Shown here in pieces: positions 1 to 10,679 of a DNA stretch of 64,000 nt. The notes under the pieces are model-generated. The model did not search any database. It was not told the DNA's origin and saw only the letters and a list, made by a program, of their open reading frames with translations. Location: contig NC_023750.2 of NCBI RefSeq assembly GCF_000499845.2, positions 13,831,608-13,895,607 of the forward strand, in the 5' to 3' direction. Every line of letters starts with the position of its first letter. The first letter of the stretch is position 1. This DNA comes from Phaseolus vulgaris (taxonomy: Eukaryota > Streptophyta > Magnoliopsida > Fabales > Fabaceae). The position numbers and the translations under genes were made by a program.

Positions 1-197
1 CTTGAAAGCATTCCAAGATAAGACTTAGAGAAAAATGAACACTCAGGTTCTAACTCAAGTAGAGTAACTTTACAAAAGTTCAAGATGAATAACAAGAGGG
101 GTGACCACCTATTTATAGTGATAGATGTCGTCTGATTAAAAGAGTGAGGGACATTTGAAATTCAAACTAAGCTTAATTAACTCCCTAAAAAGGCACC

Positions 198-715
198 AGT
201 AATCATGGATCTAGAAGGAGTCATGTTTACACATTTAAGCACGTGCTTAATGTGGGAAATGTGACTGGGTGTGCCCTCTAGCTAGGGTTTCTAGAAGCCT
301 ATGCTAGATTATTCTTCTTGGTAAATGTGAGCCCAATATATTATATTTAAACCATATCTTAAAAAAAATACTAAAAGAAAGAACAATTGGTATCCTGACC
401 CATGCTTTGGTGCTCTGCTCTTGATGATCCTCTAATGAATAGTGGGGCCTAAGTAATCAGTAATCATAGATCTAGAAGGAGTCACGTTTACACATTTAAG
501 CACGTTCTTAATGTGGGAAATGTGACTTGTGTGCCCTCTAGCTAGGGTTTCTAGAAGCCTATGCTAGATTATTCTTCTTAGTAAATGTGAGCCCAATATA
601 TTATATTTAAACCATATCTTACAAAAAAGACTAAAAGAAAGAACAATTGGTATCCTGACCTATGCTTTGGTGCTCTGCTCTTGATGATCCTCTAATGAAT
701 AGTGGAGCCTAAGTT
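198..715. repeat. Tandem duplication, unit about 261 bp, two copies
   Basis: The block beginning AGTAATCATGGATCTAGAAG at 198 recurs at 459 with only scattered substitutions and small indels. Both copies end in the same GCCTAAGT stretch. No open frame runs through it. It is a local direct duplication of non-coding DNA, apparently fairly recent because the copies are still very similar. Confidence 0.9.
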
Positions 716-1455
716 ACTGGCTATTTGAGATGCTTGACCTAGCCTTCAATCTTGTTTCCAGCTCTTAGTCATCCTCCTGTAAGGTTGGGCTAGCTAAGAT
801 GGTGGTGATCCATTCATGGTTTCATCATAATGAGTGATTCATCTCGTCTAGCGGTTACAAAATTGTCTAACATCTTAACAGTGAAAAGTTGAGGGAGAGT
901 TTGATGCAATTCTTCTTGAGTGTTGGAAGAAATTGATGGAAGGCAACGAAAAACTTGTACAATTGGTGGAGGAAACACCAAATAGATATGGATGTTCTTG
1001 GTTTGGGCGTGAGTTTTACAAGGTGCAAGGGCCAATGAAGAGGTTAGGCCAACTTCCTTGATTTTCTAAGAATGCAATGAGCATCATAGAGAGAGAGAGA
1101 GACTTAGATAAAGTGTGCTGAGAATTTCAAAAACACAATCTCATATATTAATCAAGTCTAGAAATTACAAGAGGGGAGTCTCTTATTTATAAGCTAAGGA
1201 GACTCATAAAAATGACTATTAAATTGTCAAAATACTCTTCATTCCTAACATATGTGGCAATCCTATGTATAAGAAACTCTTTGTTCATAGCATGCCATGT
1301 GACAATCCTATGTACAAGGAACTCTTCATTCATAACTTGTCATGTATCTTTGAATAATCGGAGAAACATAGGAGGAGGTGCCTAGCTTACTCTGAAGGAG
1401 CTTGAAGGGTCATCATTAAAAGAAGAGGCGCTTATTGACTCTTTCATTCAGCAAG
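716..1455. other. Non-coding DNA, no gene recognised
   Basis: Only short chance open frames are present. A short (AG)7 microsatellite lies at 1088-1101. I see no conserved protein motif or element terminus. Confidence 0.6.
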
Positions 1456-2612
1456 TGTACCGAGTTAGAAGTAATAAATTGTCCTAAGGACGGATATTGA
1501 ACTCACAAGGAGAAGCTCTAAAATTTCAAGTATAATATTCACTAAATATAAAAAGATGTGCCAAAGTTTGTAGGAAAGGTTGTTGGTATCATGAATTTAT
1601 GTAAGAAATTTAAATGAAAAACAAAGTAAACAATTTAGACGATTCAATTGAGAAAAATAGGATTGGAGTTAATCATTCTCACTCGTTTTTATTTTCACTA
1701 AATAAAAACATATAGCATTCCATCTTGGTTGACATTGATCCACATATAAAAATTGTTAATATTGATTCCTTGCATAGAAAATTATTAAGTTTGTCTCCTA
1801 AATATCGATTCCTCGCATATTTATAAAATCTTTCTTATCATTACGAACAAATGTTATAAAGCAATTAACATTTCAAATTTATTCCAAGCATTCAAATATG
1901 TTAAGGATTATTATTTAGGTCAGATGCTTAAAAGTACTTTCTAGTCAAATCTAAGGATCAAAATCATGAATAAAAATTACCTTAATGCATAAGAGTTTGA
2001 ACAGACTACTCACAAGCCCAAACGAAAGACTTAGCCACTCATATTGGCCATTGCGAGCAATGAAAGCAAGAAAAGAAGATCCAGGGTGTTTCTCCTTGAC
2101 GATTGCCTCCTCTAAGGTTTACTATCTCTAATTATCCTCCTTTTATCCTCTAGGGTTCTGCCTCACACCTTCTATTTAACCTAATTTTATATAGGTGAAG
2201 TGACATCTCGCTTAAGCAAGATATTACTTGCTTAAGCGAGTTTCACAAGAAAAAACCCAACTTTACTAGAGTGAACTCGCTTAAGCCAACCCAAGTGATG
2301 GAGTTTGCTCCAAAAAACAAGTTTGCCTCTGGAGGCGAGTTTGGGTGAGTTTTCAATTCTCCTACTTTGTCTTTTCATCTTGTTTATAACTTGTTCATTC
2401 CTCCTTTAGCTCTTTTATCTCCATCTTCCCCTAGATTCCTGAAATTAACTCAAACATGAGAATAAATCGTTCTTATTCATCTCATAATCCAAAAATATGT
2501 AAAAAATGTTCAAATTCCTAAATTAGAGGTTGAATTATAACTTCATTATCATTTAAAGTCCATAAATGCCTATCTTTTTGTAAGAAATATCACTAAATTA
2601 TGACACTTATCA
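1456..2612 (-). mobile_element. Degenerate gypsy-type LTR remnant (possibly Athila-like)
   Basis: Read on the minus strand the block starts TGATAAGTGTCATAA at 2612 and runs to an end like CTCGGTACA at 1456, followed by CTTGC. It has TG...CA termini and no coding capacity. It contains several CTTAAGCGAG-type palindromes (about 2210-2290). The layout resembles LTRs of plant Athila-like elements as I remember them. No matching target-site duplication is visible, so the borders are approximate and the family is uncertain. Confidence 0.4.
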
Positions 2613-2879
2613 GCGCCCCAAAGGTATATGTCTTGTTTGGAGAGAAATATTCCTAAAATTGACTCAGAAAGACAAAGCCAAAAATGACTATTCATTTATT
2701 TACATTTTATACAAAACTAAGATAGATATTATCTTCTATATTTTTCCAAGTTGTTCCTCTGCTCTAAGTTGAGAAGAATGATGGCTTTAGAAAGAATGGT
2801 CCTCCATCAGAGTTTTTGCACACTATGACATTTGTAGATGTGCATGTTGGGTGGCCTATAACACGGGACAATTTATGTC

Positions 2880-2985
2880 ACTTTCAACAATCTCCCCTCA
2901 ACAATTTTCTCGTCGGGAATTGAACTCGTGACCTTGGCTTTGATACAAAATGTTTGATCAAGCGCTTACCACTTAGGTCAAAATC
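2880..2985 (-). mobile_element. Candidate tRNA-derived SINE head
   Basis: On the minus strand TGACCTAAGTGGTAA (2966-2980) resembles an RNA polymerase III A box. About 45 bp downstream GGTCACGAGTTCAATTCCC (2915-2933) resembles a B box. That spacing fits a tRNA-derived SINE such as the Au-like SINEs of plants. The intervening TTTTGTATCAAAGCC also resembles a degenerate methionine-type primer-binding site, so a decayed copia 5' end is the alternative. The 3' end is not defined. Confidence 0.4.
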
Positions 2986-3380
2986 TCTAACTAATAGTCA
3001 TGGTGAAACCACTACTATATTTATGGGATAACCTATGCCAACATTAGGGATCAAAACCATTCAAAGTGAAAAGTTTAATCACAAAAGCAAATCGAGCATA
3101 AGATTGTCAAGGATTTGGAGTTTCACTCCATATTGTTGGCTCTATTATCATTTCTCAACATAGAGAAAATTTGGTAAAATTTTTTTGTGCTTTGTATTTT
3201 GGAAAATCTAACAAATTATTAGCATTTCATATTTTAGAAAACATATAATTTTATATTGTTGGCCAAATCAGTGTCTAAGTTTGTTTGTTGATTGGAATCC
3301 TACACCATCCATGTAGTATTATAGTACTCAAGTAGTACTTTGATTTTATTTTATTTTTGTCCCTATTGTAATGTTATAGT

Positions 3381-4466
3381 TGTTGAACCAAGTGGTTTCA
3401 AGCTTTGAAGAATCCAAACCCTTTGAAGGATGTTGAAGGCTAGGCTGTGCTTGTTGTTGCTGAGTTGTCTTAGATAAGATCTGGGGTAGATTGTTTATGT
3501 AATCCACTCTTGATTGAATCCAAAGCATAGGCATTCTCAATCTTTTTAAAAGAAAAGTGTTTTTCAAACTAAGTGAAAAACAACCGATTGTTTTGTCGAA
3601 ACAACAGATTGTTTTATACTTAGGAGTTTTTAGAAAAGGTTGAAAACTGTTTTTCAAATGGTTGAGCTGTTAAAACCAAAACAACCGATTGTTCATTTTG
3701 GTACCATAACAGAAAAATATTTTGTGCTTTGACTGAGCATTAAATGTTTTTCTAACTGTTTACGCTCCAATCTTTAATGCTTTGACCAATCTTTAAATGC
3801 AATAAATAGTTTGTTAAGATTTGATAACAAACAACATCTTTGAATATATTCAGAAAAAAAAATTTGAATTTAAGAAGAAGTTTTTACACAAGTTTTTGAC
3901 TTTTTCAAAGAGTTGAGATTGCTTAGAGATTGAGATTGATCAAAGAGTGTGAGATAGGATTTCTGCTTGTATTGATTTCATAATTGCTTCTGTAACAAGT
4001 GTAATCCTTGTATCTGTTGAACAAGAATCTTTGTGTGTTTGCTGAGAAGTGCTGTGTGTTCTTGAGGGGATCAAAATCATCATTCTTAGTGTTGGTGTGT
4101 TGGCCAAGAGAAGTGTGTGTCTTGAGGGGATCAAGGTCACTTTCTTGGTTGTGTTGTAAGGGATCTACGTTTGATTGCTTAGTGGTGTTCCTCAGTGGTT
4201 TCTGAGAGTACTGGATGTAGCTCTGGATTTAGAGTGAACCAGTACAAAACTTTGTGTGCATTTTCTCTATCCCTTAACTCTTTAAATTCAGTTTTGATAT
4301 TTGTAAACTGGTATAAACAACCGATTGTTTATGCGAAACAACCGATTGTTTATTCTATTCTTAATCAAGATATTCTCGAAGTAATTTCATTCAAGGCTTA
4401 AAAGTTTTCGAAATTTCTCTTTAAACCATTCACCCCCCTTCTAGTTTAAAACCATACATTCTAACA
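3381..4466 (+). repeat. 5' LTR of element A
   Basis: It starts TGTTGAACCA and ends TTCTAACA, with TGTT/AACA ends, 1086 bp long. It carries 21-bp spaced doublets of the 16-mer at 3578-3614 and 4315-4351. It is shorter than the element's 3' LTR because two small segments are missing (about 20 bp near 3690 and about 40 bp near 4355). Confidence 0.9.
3578..3614 (+). repeat. 16-mer doublet in U3 of element A
   Basis: AAACAACCGATTGTTT at 3578 and AAACAACAGATTGTTT at 3599, start-to-start 21 bp. Confidence 0.9.
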
Positions 4467-4468
4467 AT

Positions 4469-4480
4469 TGGTATCAGAGC
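4469..4480 (+). other. Primer-binding site of element A (initiator tRNA-Met type)
   Basis: TGGTATCAGAGC begins two bases after the 5' LTR end. This is the classic complement of the plant initiator tRNA-Met 3' end used by copia elements to prime minus-strand DNA. Confidence 0.9.
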
Positions 4481-4525
4481 TTGGTTCTTGAAAGTTATTC
4501 AAGTTGATCCAAAAATCTTTTTTCT

Positions 4526-5626
4526 ATGGCTGGAAAACAATCTTTTGAGGAAGGTGCTTCAATCTACAAACCACCTTTATTCTGTGGATTGAGTTACAAG
4601 TATTGGGAAGCCATAATGAAAATCTTTGTGGAATCTATTGATCAAGGAATTTGGGACTCAATTGAGAATGGTCCTTACATTCCAAAGTTTAGAAAGAATG
4701 GTTCTTTCATTGCAAAACCTTGGTCTCAATGGACCAATGATGAATGTAAAATGGCCAAGCTTGATTGTACTGCTCAAAACATAATAGCTTCTGCACTAGA
4801 TACTAATGAGTTTTTCAGGGTATCAAAATGCAAAACTGCTAAAGAGATGTGTGACACACTCAAGGCTGCTTATGGAAACAATGAACCAAAGGAGGCAAGG
4901 TCAAAGAGTCAAGCAAGAAGGAAAAGAAGGAAAAACAAGAAAAGCCTCAACCGCTGCTTCATGGCCAGAAAGGAGGATGACTCAAGTAGTGTAAGTTCAT
5001 CTAACTCCTCAAACTCTGAAAATTATGGTCAATTACTTCAAGCCTTTCAAGAAACGCATGAAGAAGCCAACCGATTGGCCCTCTTGAACAATCAGTTAAA
5101 TGAAAAGAATAGTTGGCTTGAAAAGAAAGTAAAATCACTGGAAGAGGAATTAGAAAATTCAAAAACAGATTTTGAAAACCTTGAAATCATTTACAAAAAC
5201 TCCTCTTGCAAGTGTAATACTCTTGTTTGTGAAAACTGTGAAAATCTTGAAAATAAGGTCCACTATCTTGTTAGAACTATGGATAAGCTTTCTAAAGGTC
5301 AATCCAACTTTGAGAATGTCTTGGCATCTCAAAACTGTGTTTTTGGAAAAGCTGGATTGGGTTTTAATCCACAAAACAAACGAGATAGATTATCAAAATT
5401 ATTTTCGAAAATGCCAGAAAAACAACCGATTGGACCATCGAAACAACCAATTGTTACATGCTTCTATTGCATGGAAAGAGGTCATTCTGTGAGGTTCTGT
5501 AAAATCAGAAAATATGTTGTTCCTAAGGGCTTTATGAAGTGGATTCCTAAGTGCAATAAAGATTCAATTGATGAATGTAAACCAAATGGACCCACATTCA
5601 TAAGGGGACCAAATCTTTGTACTTGA
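4526..5626 (+). pseudogene. Gag of element A, internally deleted
   Basis: An open frame of 366 residues starts at the ATG of MAGKQSFEEGASIYK, shortly after the primer-binding site. The N-terminal part (about residues 1-115) matches element B Gag, with PPLFCGL and PWSQWT blocks of the copia UBN2-type Gag. After residue 116 it jumps to a basic segment. The rest of the UBN2 region and the first CCHC knuckle, both present in B, are gone. A coiled-coil segment (about residues 165-225) and one zinc knuckle remain, CX2CX4HX4C in CFYCMERGHSVRFC. KQPI repeats just before the knuckle are encoded by the same 21-bp doublet found in the LTRs. The product would bind nucleic acid in a virus-like particle if functional; the deletion makes this unlikely. 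Confidence 0.8.
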
Positions 5627-5671
5627 AAATCTTCTTTGTAGGAAATCTTGGAGGAGAGCAAGCAACAATGA

Positions 5672-6646
5672 TACTTGGATAGTGGATGTTCCAAGCACAT
5701 GACAGGGGACAAATCAAAGTTCCTGAGCATCTCCTTTAAGCAAGAAGGGCATGTCACCTATGGGGACAACAACAAAGGAAGGATTCTTGGGAGAGAATCC
5801 ATAGGAGACAAAGACATCTTGGTCATCCATGATGTGCTCTATGTAGAAGGTCTAAAGCACAATCTGCTGAGCTTTAGCCAACTAAGTGACAAGGGATATC
5901 AAGTGATGTTCAAGTCAAACACATGTGAAATCTGTCTACCCAACACCAAAGAGGTAATGTTGGTAGGTAAGAGAGTAAATAATGTGTATCATCTAGATAT
6001 CTCTTCACCATGTTCAATTGGATGTCTTCTATCCAAGCAAGATGAATCTTGGCTTTGACATAGAAGAATTGCTCATATTCACATGAATCACTTGAACAAG
6101 TTAATTTCAAGGGATCTTGTGATTGGGCTACCAAAGCTCAAGTTTGAGAGGGATCACATTTGTGAAGCATGCCAAAAAGGGAAACAAGTGAAAAGTTCTT
6201 TTAAAATAAAAAAATGTTGTTTCTTCTTTAAAACCCCTTGAACTTCTTCACATGGATCTCTTTGGACCCTCAAGAACTATGAGTCTTGGTGGAAATTATT
6301 ATGCTCTTGTTATTGTTGATGACTTTTCTAGGTTCACGTGGACTCTTTTCTTGGAATCAAAGAGTGATGCCTTTTCTGCATTCAAGAAGCTAGCAAGAAG
6401 GTTACAAAATACAAAGAACTGCAACATAGGCTCTATTAGAAGTGATCATGGAGGAGAATTCCAAAATGAGAAGTTTACAAATTTTGTGAGAAGATGGGGA
6501 TTCTGCATAACTTCTCTGCTCCAAGAACTCCACAGCAGAATGGTGTGGTAGAGAGGAAGAACAGGCCTCTTGAAGAGCTAGCAAGGACAATGCTTAGTGA
6601 ATCATCTCTTCCTAAGTACTTTTGGGCGGATGCAGTGAGCACTCGT
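5672..6646 (+). pseudogene. Protease and partial integrase remnant of element A
   Basis: LDSGCSKHMTG near 5675 is the copia aspartic protease motif. The frame stops at 6055 where a Trp codon has become TGA. Past it lies the GAG-pre-integrase HHCC zinc region (HRRIAHIHMNHL, then CEAC), then a frameshift in an A-rich run near 6210. Integrase resumes at 6252 with MDLFGPS and RSDHGGEF, giving the first two acidic residues of the DDE triad. A further frameshift precedes the VERKN glutamate. Homology ends in the PKYFWADAVS stretch and the 3' LTR begins at once, so reverse transcriptase and RNase H are deleted. This cannot encode a working enzyme. Confidence 0.85.
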
Positions 6647-6971
6647 TGTTAAACTAAGTGGTGTTCAAGCTTTGAAGAATCCAAACCCCTTTGAAGGATG
6701 TTGAAGGCAGGGCTGTGCTTATTGTTGCTAAGCTGTCATAGATAAGATTTGGGGTAGATTGTTTATGTAATCCACTCTTGATTGAATCCAAAGCATAGGC
6801 ATTCTCAATCTTTTTAAAAGAAAAGTGTTTTTCAAACTAAGTGAAAAGCAACCGATTATTTTGTCGAAACAACCGATTGTTTTATACTTAGGAGTTTCTA
6901 GAAAAGGTTGGAAACTGTTTTTCAAATGGTTGAGCTATTAAAACCAAAACAACCGATTGATTCGTGGAAAC
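6647..6971 (+). repeat. 3' LTR of element A, first part
   Basis: It begins TGTTAAACTAAGTGG and follows the 5' LTR of A with scattered changes, until element B interrupts it at 6972. It contains the doublet at 6846-6882. It continues at 13435. Confidence 0.9.
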
Positions 6972-8114
6972 TGTTGAACCAAATGGTGTTCCATGTTTTG
7001 AACAATCCAAATCCTTTGAAGGATGATGAAGCCTCTGCGGTGCTTGATGCTGCTGTGCTGGTTTTAGCCTTATTCTGGGGTAGTTCAATGTTGTAATCAA
7101 CACTTAGATTAAATCTCAAAGCAATTAGCATCTCAATTTTATCAAAGCAAAATGATTTTCAAACTAAGTTGAAACAACCGATTATTTTGTCGAAACAACC
7201 GATTGTTTACACTTAGGTGTTTTGAGAAAGTTTGAAAACTGTTTTTGAATGGTGTTTTTGTTAAGTAACAAAACAACCGATTGATTCGAGGAAACAATCG
7301 ATTGTTTGTTTTAAAACCATAACAGAAAAACTGTTTACTTTGACTGAGCTTTAAATGCTTTAACTGAATACGCTCCCATCATTAAATGCTTTGACCAATC
7401 TATTTTAAATGAAATTAAGAGTTTTTTAAGATTTGATAACAAACTATATTCTTAGATATATTCTGAAAAACAATTTTTGATATATTAAGAATCTTGAAAC
7501 ATAGTTTTGATCTAAGAAGAGTTTTTAAAAAGTATTATGAGATTGCTAAAGAGTTGAGAGATTGATCAAAGTGCTGAATAGGGATTCTACTTGTATTGAT
7601 TACAGATTTCCATCTGTAACAAGTGTAATCTTTGTAAACTGCTAAACAATTCGTTTGTGTGTGTTGTTGAGATTGGCTGTGTGTTCTTGAGGTGTTCAAG
7701 ATTAGCAATCTTAGTGTTGACCAAGGAGAGTCTGTTTCTTGAGGTGTTCAAGGTCATTCTCTTGGTTGTGGTGTAAGTGATCAAGGTGTGGTTGCTTAGT
7801 GGATATCCTTAGAGTTTCAGAGAAGACTGGATGTAGCTCTAGTTTTGAGTAAACCAGTATAAACAACTGTGTACAATCTCTCTATCCTTAACTCTTTATT
7901 TTCAGTTTGTTTGTTGTTTGCTGGTATAAACAACCAATTTTTCGAAGAAACAACCGATTGTTTTTCCTGGTATTACAGTTTTGCTTGCTGTTTTGGCTAA
8001 CTGAATTGCTGAATCAATTGGTTTCTGAAATAAGTTCATTCTAGCTTTGAAAAGTTTACGAAAACCCCTTTAAACCATTCACCCCCCTCTAGTTTAAAGC
8101 CATCTTTTCTAACA
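6972..8114 (+). repeat. 5' LTR of element B
   Basis: TGTTGAACCA...TTCTAACA, 1143 bp. It matches the 1145-bp 3' LTR closely, with most differences in the first 120 bp. Motif doublets lie at 7172-7208 and 7271-7307, plus 7928-7963 with 20-bp spacing. The copy at 7292-7307 is a perfect palindrome, AAACAATCGATTGTTT. Confidence 0.93.
7271..7307 (+). repeat. 16-mer doublet in element B LTR with a perfect palindrome
   Basis: AAACAACCGATTGATT at 7271 and AAACAATCGATTGTTT at 7292, spacing 21 bp. The second copy is its own reverse complement. Confidence 0.9.
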
Positions 8115-8115
8115 A

Positions 8116-8129
8116 TTGGCATCAAGAGC
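8116..8129 (+). other. Primer-binding site of element B
   Basis: TTGGCATCAAGAGC follows the LTR by one base. It is a slightly diverged form of the methionine-type site seen in element A (T to C, plus one extra A). Confidence 0.8.
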
Positions 8130-8173
8130 TTGGTTCTTGAAAGTTATTCAAGTTGATCCTAAAATCTTTCAAA

Positions 8174-9901
8174 ATGGCTGATAGACTACCGTTTGGGGAA
8201 GGTGCCTCTATAAACAGACCACCCTTGTTTTGTGGTTTGAATTACCAGTTTTGGAAAGTTAAAATGAAAATATTTATGGAATCTCTTGACAAGGGAATTT
8301 GGGATGCAATTGAAAATGGCCATTTTATCCCAATGTTTGAAAAAGATGGTTCTTTCATTGAGAAGCCATGGTCTCAATGGACTGAAGCAGAAAGTAGAAA
8401 GGCCAAATTCAATTGCATTGCCAAAACTATTATAACCTCTGCTTTAAATTCTGATGAGTTTTTCAGGGTCTCACAATGCAAATCATCAAAAGAAATGTGG
8501 GATGCTTTGGAAGTCACTCATGAAGGAACAAATGAGGTGAAAAGGGCTAGAAAGCATACTCTCATCCAAGAGTATGAGATGTTTAGAATGCTGAAAGGTG
8601 AAACCATAGCTGAAGTGCAGAAAAGATTTACACACATCATCAATCACCTTATGAGCCTTGACAAGACGTTTGATAAAGAGGAGCTGAACATCAAGATCGT
8701 AAAATGTCTTGATAGAGCATGGCAACCAAAGGTAACTGCTATTTCCGAATCTAAAGATCTAACATCATTAAGTGTTGCCTCTTTGTTTGGAAAGCTTAGG
8801 GAACATGAGCTAGAAATGAATAGACTCAATGTTCAAGAGAATGAAGATAAGCACACAAGGAGCATAGCCTTGAAAGCATCCAAACATAAGGGAAAGCAAG
8901 ATTCAAGTGATGATAGTGATGAGGAAAATCTAAGTTTGCTGTCAAGAAAATTCAACAAATTCCTCAAGAGAAGCCGCAACAAAGACAACAACAAGGATAG
9001 GTATGGAAACAAGAAACCCAAAGAATTTAATTCAAATAACTATACTTGTTTTGGTTGTGGTGAGCAAGGTCACATAAAGGCTGATTGTCCCAACAAGAGT
9101 AAAGAGAAAAAAACAAGCTACAAGGAGAAGAAAGACAAAACAAAAAGAGCCTACATAGCTTGGGATGAAAATGAAGTGTCATCATCAAGTGAAGATGAAA
9201 AAGCCAACATATGCTTAGTTGCTGAGGATGATGATGATGATTCATGCAGTTCAAGTGAGGTAAGTTCATGTGCTTCCTTAAATGAACAAAACTATAGTGA
9301 ATTGCTTGAAGCTTTTCAAGAAACACACGATGAAGCTAATAGATTGGTTCTTTCAAACAACCGATTGAAAGACGTTAACAATGGGCTTGAAAAGAAAGTT
9401 AAATCACTTGAAGAGGAACTGAGAAAAGCAAAAAGTGATTTTGAAAAATTGGAAAAAGATTTCAAAAATGCCTCTTGCAAGTGTGATACTCTCAATTGCA
9501 CAAATTGTGAAAATCTTGAGTAAAAGGTTCACTATCTTGTTGAAACTGTGGACAAGCTTTCAAAAGGAAAGTCAAACTTTGAGAATGTCCTAGCATCTCA
9601 AAGCTGTGTTTTTGGAAAGGCTGGTTTAGGCTTCAATCCACAGAACAAGCAAGATAGGTTTTCAAAAAGTTTTTTGAGAAAATCAGAAAAACAACCGATT
9701 GTTAAGATGAAACAACCGGTTGTTACATGCTTTTACTGCATGAAGAAAGGCCACTCTGTTAGATTTTGCAAAATTAGAAAATATTATGTTCCTAAAGGTT
9801 TTATGAAATGAATTCCTAAGGGATGTGATGTTTCTAACAGCAAAGAAAAGCCAAATGGACCCAAATTTGTAAGGGGACCAAATCTTGCAACTTGTATTTA
9901 A
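8174..9901 (+). pseudogene. Gag of element B, two in-frame stops
   Basis: The likely start is the ATG of MADRLPFGEGASINR at 8174. The frame is open to a TAA at 9521, where element A has an Asn codon. It continues in the same frame to a TGA replacing Trp at 9809-9811, and ends at 9899. Order of parts: UBN2-type copia Gag region (about residues 10-210); a CCHC knuckle CFGCGEQGHIKADC (about 293-306); an acidic Ser-rich segment; a coiled coil (about 375-440); and, beyond the first stop, KQPI-type repeats and a second knuckle CFYCMKKGHSVRFC. Gag coats the RNA and builds the particle. Two nonsense changes in otherwise intact sequence suggest recent inactivation, unless the shorter 449-residue form still works. 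Confidence 0.85.
9689..9725 (+). repeat. 16-mer doublet inside gag of element B
   Basis: AAACAACCGATTGTTA at 9689 and AAACAACCGGTTGTTA at 9710, spacing 21 bp, which is seven codons. Read in the gag frame it gives KQPIVKMKQPVV just before the second zinc knuckle. Confidence 0.9.
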
Positions 9902-10679
9902 TTATGCAGGAAAAATGAAGAGAAAAAGGAAGAATTGAGCCAATTGATCAAGCTGTTAAAGAAAAAGGCAGTCATTGAAGCTGAATCAATGATATGGAAA
10001 AGGCCAAAACAGTAAAAAGAAGCTTTCTTGATCAACAAGCAATTGGCTCATTGAAGAAACAACACAAGGATAAGATCTTCCTTTTATTTGTTATCAATTT
10101 CTGTTTTAAAGTTCTTTCTTATGATTAATTGTCTTTTAATCAATGTCATGTGCCTTAATCTGTTTCTGTTTATGGTTAAATATTACAAAATCAAGTTTTT
10201 AACTGCTGCAGAAAAACAACCGATTGTTTCTTCGAAACAACCGATTGTTTTGAGTCTGACAGCACTGTGTAGAAATTGATTTAACTGATTTTTGAATTTC
10301 TAGCCGTTGCAGATATTTTTCAAAGGGAGAATCTTGGTCAAAGGATCTGTGTTGAAAGTTGATCATGTTCAGAAAGGATTTACAACAGTCATAAAGGAAT
10401 ATATTCCAAAATCTTGGAAATTCAAGAGCCTTAATGACTAGTCAAAGATCACATGTGAAGACCATGTGATTTTCAACTTTTTCTGACATTTTCAGTGCAG
10501 AACAGAGTCAAGTCCTCTCTCTAAAAATTAGGTACCCATTGAATGAAATTAAATTCAAATTGATTCTCTTTCTACTATAAAATCAGGTGCAAATTTCTTT
10601 CATCAAGAACAACCAATTGCAACATCTCTTGCACCATCTCTTGAAATTCTCTGTGAAGTGAGTTTTCATTTTAGCAGTC
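9902..10679 (+). other. Inner untranslated spacer of element B
   Basis: About 780 bp between gag and the second ORF, where pol would normally lie. No protease, integrase or reverse transcriptase motif is visible in any frame. A 21-bp spaced motif doublet lies at 10214-10250. Confidence 0.8.
10214..10250 (+). repeat. 16-mer doublet upstream of ORF2 in element B
   Basis: Two exact copies of AAACAACCGATTGTTT, starts at 10214 and 10235, in non-coding inner sequence. Confidence 0.92.

Noticed and set aside
814..1035. 73-residue minus-strand frame
   Set aside because: No recognised motif, no splice context, and short enough to be chance in this composition.
4469..4480. tRNA gene suggested by the TGGTATCAGAGC word
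   Set aside because: It is only a primer-binding site complementary to a tRNA 3' end; no cloverleaf surrounds it.
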